Shown: positions 31,939 through 39,899 of the stretch, one piece after another
Position numbering within the stretch: position 1 is the stretch's first letter
How the letters are laid out: each line of letters opens with the position of its first letter
Origin: a virus
Direction: 5' to 3' (one strand)
IMG/VR virus record: IMGVR_UViG_3300030106_002100
Location: 1-52,344 of that record
Length of the DNA: 52,344 nucleotides
Translations under genes and position numbers: made by a program
The notes under the pieces: model-generated
Databases searched by the model: none
Told to the model about the DNA's origin: nothing
The model's input: the letters and a program-made list of their open reading frames with translations, nothing else

Positions 31939-34900
31939 ATGCCTATATACGAAGTAACTTCACCAACTGGTAAAAAATATAGGGTTGACGCACCAGAAGG
32001 AGCTACTCAAGAAGACGCTATTAGATACATAGCCGACGAAGTAGAGGCACCTCCAACAACCGAACCAGATTTAGCACAACCCACTGAGCCGATACCCGAT
32101 CCTGAAGATCAAAGCTTTCTTAGATCTGTTGCAGACGTTCCTCTTAGTTTTGGTCGAGGTGTGGTTTCCGGTATTAAGTTTATATCTGATGCGCTAGGTG
32201 CAGACAATGAATTTTCTCAAGCAGCAGAGGGCGTAGAAGAATACTTAGCCTCTCTTATGTCGGCACAGTCTAAACAAGATAGTGCAGAAATATCTAGAAT
32301 AATGAAAGATGCCGAGGATAAAGGTGTCGGTGATCAAGTTGTAGCTGCTCTAAAAGCTTTCACAGTTGCCCCCATAGATTTAGTCACGAACGCTCTTGGC
32401 ACTGCAGCTCCCGGTATTGTCGCTGCTGTTGGTTCTACAGTTGCAGGGGCACCTGCTGCTGCCACAGTCGGAGTTCTTGGAGCCGTCGGTACGACCCAAG
32501 GTTTAGGTATAGTAAAAGACACTATTTATGATGGAACAAAACAAGCATTATTAGATGCGGGTGCAACCGAACGACAAGCCGAAGAAAGAGCAAGATTAGC
32601 GCAAGAGTATGGTGGTCAGAATTTAGACTTAATATTGGGAGGTGGTGCTTTTGGTGGACTTGCTGCCATAACAGGTGTTGACAAAGCGTTGGCCGGACCC
32701 ATAGCTAAAAAAATATTAGGCGACTCCTTAATAAAATCTGGAAGTAAAGGAGGTTTAAAAGACTACGCATCGGCAATATTAAAAGAGGCAGGGCCGGAAG
32801 GTGCCCAAGCTGCTCAGGAACAACTTTCTGAGAATATAGCGTTACAAAGAGAGGGGTTCGATGTCCCAACATTTAGAGGGGTTGCAGGTGCTACAACACT
32901 TGAAGGAATAGTTGCAGGTGCGCTTGCTGCTGGTGTAGAGTTTGCAACACCGAAAGAAGATACTGAAGCTGATACTCTAGATGAAGAGTCACAGCGCACT
33001 CAACAAAGATTAGAGGAGGCACAGAAAAAAGATGATGCAGCCACAAAACCTGATGAACCTGACAGCAAAGGAGCTGAGTCTGGCGTTCCTAGTGCTGACG
33101 TCACAAAAACCGATGAAGGTGCCGAAGAAGTTGGAGAACCTGTCGGAAGAGGAGTGGGACCTGCTGGGGTTACTCCTGACAAGCCTGGAGATACAGAAAG
33201 ACGAGTCGACGATACAGTAGAAGAAGAAGGAGAGGTGTTTTTTAGAGGGCAATCGAAAAAAACTAAAAAGGGTACTGGCGCTGGAGCCATGGGTGAAGGC
33301 ATATATTTAACACCTAGTGAAACACAAGCTCAAGATTTTGCTGATCGACAAGAAGATGGTGAAGTAGTTAAGTACAAAGTTAAACCTAACTTAAAAATAG
33401 CCGACTACAAAGAAATGTTAAGAACAGATGAGGTTAATAAATTTAGGGAAAATTTTTTTAATGATCCAACAAATAGAAAGAGTCTAAGAGAATCTTATCC
33501 TCAATTAACTGATGAAGTATTTGGAAGGTTTTTAGGCACTTTACGGAGTCAGCCTGAAGTATTTCCAACTGAGCAACGAGGGTTTTCAAAGAAACAAATA
33601 GCTGACTATAACAAAGGTATAAAAGAAGTTATTCAAAAACTAGGATTCGATGGAGTTAATGACCCTTCACCTGAAATCGGGCTTGTCATATTTGATCCTA
33701 AAAATACAACAGAAGTAAAACCAGAAGTAACAGAAGAGGCAAAACCAGAACCAGAAGTAAAAACAGAACCAGAAGTAAAAACAGAACCAGAAGTAAAAAC
33801 AGAACCAGAAGTAAAACCAGAACCAGAAGTAAAACCAGAACCAGAAGTAACAACCATACCAAAATCAGATTTAGTAAAACAAGAAAAGAAACTAACAAAA
33901 GAGTTCGATAGTATAAAGCCAGGTAAAGGTAGGCGAAAAGCAAGTGCTGGAGATACAGGTTTCTTAGGTCTTAAAGAAATAGAAGACATGTTTGCTAATA
34001 TGCGAGGTTATAAGGTATCTCCAGAAGAAGAGCAAAAAATAAGAGATAAATTTAAAGGGACGTCTGTATTACCCAGAGATATAGAAAACTCTATACAAAA
34101 TAGAAACAATCTGTCTTATGAAAAAAGAAAAGAAAAAGCTTTACGTCTAGGAAATATTGCGAAAGCTAGATTAGAAATTCTTAAAGAAGCAAAAGGTAAA
34201 GACCTTAATTCTGAGGGCAGACAAAACGTAATTGATGCAGTCATAAAACGCATATTTAATGATGATAAAAACTTAAAAGAAGCTAGCGTTAAAAAATACG
34301 GTAAAGGTAGAGAGTTTGTTTTAGCTGAAGAACTTGTAAGCGAACGCTCTGTTGTTGATTTAGGTAAGGCAGTATTACTTCAAGATAGCGCAAGTATAGA
34401 TGAATTAAGCTCCAGTGATACGGTAGATATAAAAAGAATAGAAAAAGCTGCCGAGCTTGCAGAGTTGCAAGAAAAAATGTTTGAGTATGTAGAGCAATCA
34501 GAAACACCTGAAGGAAAACAACCAACAGCGCCGACAGCAGAGGTAAAAGAAGATGCTACAAAAGATCCTGAAACTATAAAACAAGCTAAGACGATAGCTG
34601 AAAATACAAAGGACTTAAAAGAAGAAGATAGCTTTGAAGATTTATCTATAGAAAATTCTCAAACACCCAACGCTGATCAAACGACACCCAACAATGTCGG
34701 TAACATAAACCAAAACGCTAGGCCTAAATGGAAGCAGGTAATAGGTAAGTACACTCCAAAAGCTTTAATGCAAATGGCAGGTGCAGCAAGAGCAAAACTG
34801 TTTAGAATATACACCCTTCGTATGTTAAACGATACGAACAACTTGCTTGGCGGTTCTAAAATGGTTCAGTATCTACAAGCTTTAAAAATAAGTGAGGCTA

Positions 34901-37900
34901 ATGTTGCAGATAGGAACTCAATAATAAATGAAGCTGCCGTAATAATGCGTGACATTCAAAACTTCCGAAAAGAAAAAACAAAAGGTAGAGACAACAACAA
35001 TATATTAAAAGATTTAGGAATCATAATGAACTCTGCAACTATGAGGCAAAAAGATCCTATGTCTTTACCTAAGGATGATGAATTAAGAAAAGCGTATGAA
35101 AAGCTACCCCCTAAAGCTAAAAACATATACAAAGCTTTACAGGCATTTTATCAGAAACAAACGGATGGGTTTGTCTTTGACCTTGTAGAAAAATATCAAA
35201 GAACTATGGTTACTGTAAACCACGACGATGATCCAGAATATACACAAAAAAGACGTATAAAAATAGCAGAAGCATTAATACAATTTGGATCTGAAGAACA
35301 AATAAAGAAGACCTACTTTGATAAAACAAATGAAGAAACTGTAAACTATGTAGATGAGTACATAAAAATAAAAGAAAACGATTTACAAAAAGAAAAAGAT
35401 TTTAGGGAAAAGAACTTAAATGCTATGTCAGCGCAAAGAGCAGCAGATACTTTAGCTGATATAAGAGACCTTGAAAAAAATATTATTAAGTTAAAAAGCA
35501 AAAAGTCTAGGAGAATAGCTCCGTATTTCCCATTAAAAAGATTTGGAGAGTATTGGTTTCAAGTTAAACGAGCAGGTAAAAAACAACCTGTTGAATTTTA
35601 TACTTTTGAATCTGCTGCAGATAGAGATGCGGCATTAGAGACTAGATTAAAAGAGTTACAAGAAGCGGGAGACCCTAATTTAAGTATAGACGCTAAATTT
35701 ACAGCCGATGGTTTAGAGGGTAATGATGTAGGAAATAGATTACTAAAAGCTTTAAACTCTTTCGATGTTTCTTCGTCTGTTGGAAACAATATAAAAGATA
35801 TAGTGGATGGCATAATTCAAAATAGAAAAAAAGAATTTGAAAACTCTAATTTAACAGAAGAACAAATAGCAGATATTCAAGACGAAAGAGATAAACAGAC
35901 CCGTACTTCAGACGATGGCAGACCCATAAAAGGTGTGAGTTTAAATAAACTACAAAACGATATAGAAGATGCTGTAACTCAATTGGTATTTATGACTCTC
36001 CCTGAAAATAACATAAGAAAAGCTTTTTTAGAAAGAAGAAACATAGTTGGAGCTGGCACAGATATAGCTAGAATATTTTCAGGACAAGCGATTAGTTTTG
36101 CGTATCAGAGATCAAGATTAAAATACACCGACTCTTTCTTTACACAAATAGACAATGCGTATATAGCAGCAAAACAAGACAGAAATGTAGACAGATCTAC
36201 GTTAAAAATAGACTTAGTCAGAGAGCTTGATGCTAGAGCAACACACATATTAGGTATAAAACCAACCACAACAGCAGATAACATATCTAACGGACTAACT
36301 CAGTTTACTTTCTTGTGGTTACTAACTGCTCCTGCCTCTGGTTTAATAAACATTGCAGGTATGGCAGCAATAGGTATGCCCTATATAGGAGCTAGATTCG
36401 GCTTCGGTAAAACCAATAAACTTATGATGCAGTATTCTACAAAATACTTAACGTCTAGATGGTTCTCGTCCAGTAAACAAGCTAAAGATGCACAAGGTAA
36501 TACAGTAAATGTACAGTATTCTACTACTGCGCCAACGCTAGAGAAAAAGATAGATGAATTAGACGTAGATCCTAAACTGCAACCTGTACTAAAAACTGCG
36601 TATAAAAGATTTATGCACGACAACGATGTTAACGCATCCCTAACACATGACTTTACAGGTGCTGGAAGAGAACAAGATGTGCCGGGTGTTGCAAGAGGTA
36701 TTGTGGGCGGTTACAGAACTTCAGTTGACTTTATTTCTGCTTTCTTTCATCACACTGAGAGGTTCCAAAGAGAGATAATGTTAATGACTTCGTTTCAATT
36801 AGCATACGAAAAGAACGTAAAAGATGGTAAGAAAGATGCTTTTGAAGATGCCATACAACAGGCGAAAGATCTAACAGGTATGTCTATAGGTGATTTTACA
36901 AGTGCTGGAAAACCTCCTGTTTTGGCTCAACCTTTTATTAAAAACATCTTCCAATTCAAGCAATACTCTTTGATTCAAACATACAACATGATACGTAATG
37001 CTTACGTTATGACAGCATTTAAGGATGGAGATGATCCGCAACTCAAAGCTGAAAAAGCAGAGGCAAGAAAAAGGCTAGTTGGTATGTTAGGTATAACATT
37101 TTTAATGGCTGGTGCAGCGGGCTTACCTATATACACGTTTAGTATGCTTGCAATAGAAGCATTTTCTGCTGCGTTTGATGATGAAGAAGACAGAATAGAA
37201 GACGGAGAAGCTTATGTAAATGGTTTATTGTCTCAAACAATAGGCGGTAAAGGAGCGGCTATGTTGTTAAGAGGTGCTCCGGGAGAGTTAGCAAATATAG
37301 GTATATCAGAGAGGGTTAGTTTAGATTTAGCAAATTTATGGATGCGAGATAGCGGTCTTCAACTTAACTATGAAGATGCTTACAAGGCTACACTAATAAA
37401 TCTATTAGGTCCTACCGTATCAATAGGAGCTAACTTTGCTAAAGCTGCAAACTTATACATGAATGAATACAATCCAAGAGCCGCATTTGAAGCTGCCGCA
37501 CCTATACTTGCAGCAAACATTTCAAAAGCAGAACGTTACCTAGCAGATAAAGCTGCAGTATCTCTCACAAAAGGAACTGAAATACAAGGTGATTTAGACG
37601 CTGTAGATGTATTGTACAGAGCACTTGGTTTTGCACCAGAGAATGTATTACGTAAGCAAAAGTCTGCAATAAGAATGAAAGCAGGTGAGCTTAAAATTAC
37701 AGGCTTAAGAACTCGTCTTTTAGGCGCATTGTTTTTAGCTACTCACTTTGATGACGATAATATGTATGACGACATAAAAGAAAAAATAGATAGGTTTAAC
37801 GATAAATACCCAGAGTTTCGTATAAGCGGTAGAGACATAAGAAACTCTTTGAGTAGAAGAATGGATGCTTTGAGAGAAAGAGAACGAAACAACGGTGTAA

Positions 37901-39051
37901 ATATAAATAGAAAACTTAGACGTAGATTGGAAGAAGATTACCCTGCTTTTTACACAGATGAAGAAGACTATAAAAAGGGCGGCTTAGTTAAGAGATTCCA
38001 AAAAGGAGGTGTATCAGAAATAGATAGAGATAAACTAATAAAACTTATGAAAGAGGGTAGTTACGATCCCACCATAGCTAACCCTAATTTGGGGTTTAAG
38101 TATGACCCTAAAGGTAGTCCTCTTGGTTATGTTAAACAAGATCACTTAGTCCCCTATCGAACAGACGAAGAGTATGAAAAGGCCATACAAGAAAAGTTAA
38201 CAAAAAATAGTGGGGAGAGAGTTAGTAGATTGCCATTAAAAAAAGCACAAGATATGTATTTAACAGATAAATTTTTAGACCAAGATAGAGAAACGCAAAA
38301 ATTTATTTTACAGCATGAGAAAGAACATATAGAGGGTCAAAAAGCTAAACCCTACTTTACTCAAATAACAGAGAAAGAAAAAGAACTTCCAGCAGATCAA
38401 TTTAAAGAACTAATTATTCAAAAACAGAAAGCGAGTAGCCAACCAAGAACTTATGCTGCTATAGGCACTTATGAAGATGTTTTTGGTGTATCGGAAGAAG
38501 ATGCCATCAGTAGAATTAACAGCTTTACAAGGAATATTTTTGAAAAAAATGGTGTTGGGTTTAAAAGCACATTAAAAAAACTTGAGGGGGTAGACCCTTT
38601 ATTTGATAAATTACGGCAAGAGGCGGGAGACAAAACACATGAGTATCTCCCTGGAAAAGTATCTGAAGTTTCTGAACATATAGGTGAAGGAGTTTTACAA
38701 AAGTATATATCAGAAAAATATGAGGTCCCTATAAAGGCTGTAGGTTATATTGGTGCTTCAGACACTAAAAGGTATGGCGCTTCTTTTGAAGAAGGGGTAT
38801 CTGATTTATCTGCTATTGAAACTGTAAAAAATGTAGACCTAACAACAGACCCTATTTTAAGAGAACTTATATTTGATAGCGATCCTGAGTTAATCCAAGT
38901 ATATAAAGCAGTAACTGGTTTAAGAACTGATAGACTAGATCCTAGAGATTTACCTCCATTTACTGCACAAAATATAAAAGGTTCAAAAGAAGAGGAAGAA
39001 GGTTTGCGGCTTAGAAAAGAAATAAGAGAAGATATGAAGAAAAAGAAATGA
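31939..39051 (+). CDS. Giant polyvalent virion protein with PLxRFG, ART-like and zincin-like domains, 2370 aa
   Basis: The N-terminus IYEVTSPTGKKYRVDAPEGA starts a known phage virion module; a Gly/Ala hydrophobic stretch follows (about 143-190). Residues about 432-592 resemble an ADP-ribosyltransferase fold (VFFRGQ, GEGIYLTPSETQAQDFAD, LVIFDPKN). After tandem EVKTEP repeats comes a long helical region with APYFPLKRFGEYW (PLxRFG at 1198-1203), the marker of PLxRFG polyvalent proteins. Two candidate membrane segments lie near 1453-1490 and 1712-1746. At the C-terminus, after KKGGLVKRFQKGGV, HEKEH (2126-2130) is a zinc-peptidase HExxH motif. Probably injected with the DNA to act in the host. The ART and zincin domains are assigned by motif only. 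Confidence 0.8.
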   Translation: MPIYEVTSPTGKKYRVDAPEGATQEDAIRYIADEVEAPPTTEPDLAQPTEPIPDPEDQSFLRSVADVPLSFGRGVVSGIKFISDALGADNEFSQAAEGVEEYLASLMSAQSKQDSAEISRIMKDAEDKGVGDQVVAALKAFTVAPIDLVTNALGTAAPGIVAAVGSTVAGAPAAATVGVLGAVGTTQGLGIVKDTIYDGTKQALLDAGATERQAEERARLAQEYGGQNLDLILGGGAFGGLAAITGVDKALAGPIAKKILGDSLIKSGSKGGLKDYASAILKEAGPEGAQAAQEQLSENIALQREGFDVPTFRGVAGATTLEGIVAGALAAGVEFATPKEDTEADTLDEESQRTQQRLEEAQKKDDAATKPDEPDSKGAESGVPSADVTKTDEGAEEVGEPVGRGVGPAGVTPDKPGDTERRVDDTVEEEGEVFFRGQSKKTKKGTGAGAMGEGIYLTPSETQAQDFADRQEDGEVVKYKVKPNLKIADYKEMLRTDEVNKFRENFFNDPTNRKSLRESYPQLTDEVFGRFLGTLRSQPEVFPTEQRGFSKKQIADYNKGIKEVIQKLGFDGVNDPSPEIGLVIFDPKNTTEVKPEVTEEAKPEPEVKTEPEVKTEPEVKTEPEVKPEPEVKPEPEVTTIPKSDLVKQEKKLTKEFDSIKPGKGRRKASAGDTGFLGLKEIEDMFANMRGYKVSPEEEQKIRDKFKGTSVLPRDIENSIQNRNNLSYEKRKEKALRLGNIAKARLEILKEAKGKDLNSEGRQNVIDAVIKRIFNDDKNLKEASVKKYGKGREFVLAEELVSERSVVDLGKAVLLQDSASIDELSSSDTVDIKRIEKAAELAELQEKMFEYVEQSETPEGKQPTAPTAEVKEDATKDPETIKQAKTIAENTKDLKEEDSFEDLSIENSQTPNADQTTPNNVGNINQNARPKWKQVIGKYTPKALMQMAGAARAKLFRIYTLRMLNDTNNLLGGSKMVQYLQALKISEANVADRNSIINEAAVIMRDIQNFRKEKTKGRDNNNILKDLGIIMNSATMRQKDPMSLPKDDELRKAYEKLPPKAKNIYKALQAFYQKQTDGFVFDLVEKYQRTMVTVNHDDDPEYTQKRRIKIAEALIQFGSEEQIKKTYFDKTNEETVNYVDEYIKIKENDLQKEKDFREKNLNAMSAQRAADTLADIRDLEKNIIKLKSKKSRRIAPYFPLKRFGEYWFQVKRAGKKQPVEFYTFESAADRDAALETRLKELQEAGDPNLSIDAKFTADGLEGNDVGNRLLKALNSFDVSSSVGNNIKDIVDGIIQNRKKEFENSNLTEEQIADIQDERDKQTRTSDDGRPIKGVSLNKLQNDIEDAVTQLVFMTLPENNIRKAFLERRNIVGAGTDIARIFSGQAISFAYQRSRLKYTDSFFTQIDNAYIAAKQDRNVDRSTLKIDLVRELDARATHILGIKPTTTADNISNGLTQFTFLWLLTAPASGLINIAGMAAIGMPYIGARFGFGKTNKLMMQYSTKYLTSRWFSSSKQAKDAQGNTVNVQYSTTAPTLEKKIDELDVDPKLQPVLKTAYKRFMHDNDVNASLTHDFTGAGREQDVPGVARGIVGGYRTSVDFISAFFHHTERFQREIMLMTSFQLAYEKNVKDGKKDAFEDAIQQAKDLTGMSIGDFTSAGKPPVLAQPFIKNIFQFKQYSLIQTYNMIRNAYVMTAFKDGDDPQLKAEKAEARKRLVGMLGITFLMAGAAGLPIYTFSMLAIEAFSAAFDDEEDRIEDGEAYVNGLLSQTIGGKGAAMLLRGAPGELANIGISERVSLDLANLWMRDSGLQLNYEDAYKATLINLLGPTVSIGANFAKAANLYMNEYNPRAAFEAAAPILAANISKAERYLADKAAVSLTKGTEIQGDLDAVDVLYRALGFAPENVLRKQKSAIRMKAGELKITGLRTRLLGALFLATHFDDDNMYDDIKEKIDRFNDKYPEFRISGRDIRNSLSRRMDALRERERNNGVNINRKLRRRLEEDYPAFYTDEEDYKKGGLVKRFQKGGVSEIDRDKLIKLMKEGSYDPTIANPNLGFKYDPKGSPLGYVKQDHLVPYRTDEEYEKAIQEKLTKNSGERVSRLPLKKAQDMYLTDKFLDQDRETQKFILQHEKEHIEGQKAKPYFTQITEKEKELPADQFKELIIQKQKASSQPRTYAAIGTYEDVFGVSEEDAISRINSFTRNIFEKNGVGFKSTLKKLEGVDPLFDKLRQEAGDKTHEYLPGKVSEVSEHIGEGVLQKYISEKYEVPIKAVGYIGASDTKRYGASFEEGVSDLSAIETVKNVDLTTDPILRELIFDSDPELIQVYKAVTGLRTDRLDPRDLPPFTAQNIKGSKEEEEGLRLRKEIREDMKKKK
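33751..33855 (+). repeat. 18-bp tandem repeat array (five full copies plus a partial)
   Basis: Units of CCAGAAGTAAAAACAGAA and close variants follow in frame, encoding (P-E-V-K-T/P-E)n. It forms the flexible linker after the ART-like segment. Copy number probably varies between relatives by slippage. Confidence 0.9.
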
Positions 39052-39422
39052 ATAAATACCCTATAGTATCCGGTATGAAAGAAAAAACTAGACCGCCTTT
39101 GGTTCTAGTTACTTGGCGTGATGCAGAACATGAATTTGGGTGGAAAGACGGCAATACACATATAGAGCCTATAGCTCTTCCGCTAGTTTATAGCATTGGT
39201 TGGTTTATATATTCTAACGAACACGGTGTCAAGATATGTCAAACCTGGACGGTGGATAATCATGCACAAACACTTGTGATCCCAAAGAATATGATTGAGA
39301 AGGTAGAAGAGATATGGCCCGAAAAAGAGATAGTAAAGGGCAGTACCAAAAGCATGGCAAAACCCACTATGAAAAAAACAAAAAAGCCTACGTCGAGAAA
39401 GCCAAGAAGCACAAAGCGATAG
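39048..39422 (+). CDS. Hypothetical protein, 124 aa, coupled to the giant virion gene
   Basis: Starts ATGA overlapping the giant gene. PPLVLVTWRDAEHEFGWKDG and a globular alpha/beta domain are followed by a Lys/Thr-rich basic tail (MAKPTMKKTKKPTSRKPRST). The fold and function are not recognised. It overlaps the HNH gene by 109 bases in another frame. Confidence 0.65.
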   Translation: MNKYPIVSGMKEKTRPPLVLVTWRDAEHEFGWKDGNTHIEPIALPLVYSIGWFIYSNEHGVKICQTWTVDNHAQTLVIPKNMIEKVEEIWPEKEIVKGSTKSMAKPTMKKTKKPTSRKPRSTKR

Positions 39423-39763
39423 AAAAACAAAAGTGGGCAGCGTTCAAAGCTACCTTGTCATGTACTCAGTGTGGAGAAAACCACCCTGCAGCCTTAGATT
39501 TTCACCATATAAAGAGAAGTAGAGACAACATAAAAGTCCACGTCTTAGTGAAAGACGGTCGGTTCAAGAGAGCCTATGAAGAAATAAAAAAGTGTATAGT
39601 GTTGTGTTCTAATTGTCACAGAAAACTTCACCATGAAGAGTACAAAAAAAACCCCCGCACTGGGCGGGGGCAAACTAAGGAAACATGTCAAGATGATTAT
39701 ATCACTCAATCCTCCAAAAGCGCAAGCCCCTCAGCTTGTCTTCTATTACGGACTTACAAATAA
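39314..39763 (+). CDS. HNH endonuclease-like protein, 149 aa
   Basis: The core SCTQCGENHPAALDFHHIKR and KKCIVLCSNCHRKLHHEE forms the beta-beta-alpha metal fold of HNH nucleases, with zinc Cys pairs CxxC and CxxC and catalytic HH. A basic helical leader (YEKNKKAYVEKAKKHK) could bind DNA. It may be a free-standing nuclease or a homing-type element. Its 3' end runs through the minus-strand terminator and 62 bases into the opposing gene; the C-terminal 35 residues look unlike a normal protein end. Confidence 0.75.
   Translation: MARKRDSKGQYQKHGKTHYEKNKKAYVEKAKKHKAIEKQKWAAFKATLSCTQCGENHPAALDFHHIKRSRDNIKVHVLVKDGRFKRAYEEIKKCIVLCSNCHRKLHHEEYKKNPRTGRGQTKETCQDDYITQSSKSASPSACLLLRTYK
39644..39670 (-). 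terminator. Intrinsic terminator for the leftward replication operon
   Basis: On the minus strand a GC-rich stem, CCCCCGC with GCGGGGG (loop of five), is followed by eight T. It lies 31 bases after the stop of the last leftward gene and inside the 3' part of the rightward HNH gene. Confidence 0.9.
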
Positions 39764-39899
39764 CCTTATATTTAAACTTTTTAGCCTCTGTCTTAACCAC
39801 CGACTCTGCATCTTTAGTGTCGGTACAGGGTAAAAAGAAGGACCACCCCACCTTTACCGTGTTCCAATTAATCTTGTACGTCACTCCTTGTATTTTCAT
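39702..39899 (-). CDS. Small conserved phage protein, 65 aa, last gene of leftward operon
   Basis: MKIQGVTYKINWNTVKVGWS, FFLPCTDTKDAESVVKTEAK and the end DKLRGLRFWRIE fit a small alpha/beta phage protein type I have seen next to replication genes. It overlaps the primase gene's 3' end and, on the other strand, the last 62 bases of the HNH gene. Function unknown. Confidence 0.7.
   Translation of the reverse strand: MKIQGVTYKINWNTVKVGWSFFLPCTDTKDAESVVKTEAKKFKYKVICKSVIEDKLRGLRFWRIE

Noticed and set aside
33000-33302. Antisense frames in the giant virion gene
   Set aside because: Low-complexity Ser/Pro or Leu/Val-rich products created by reading the repeat-rich gene backwards; no start signals.
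31939-39051. N4-type virion RNA polymerase
   Set aside because: Size invited the idea, but I see no T7-like polymerase motifs; PLxRFG, ART-like and zincin-like features explain the protein better.
39799-39824. ACCGAC/GTCGGT hairpin as a rightward terminator
   Set aside because: Fourteen-base loop and no T run; it lies inside the 65-aa leftward gene.
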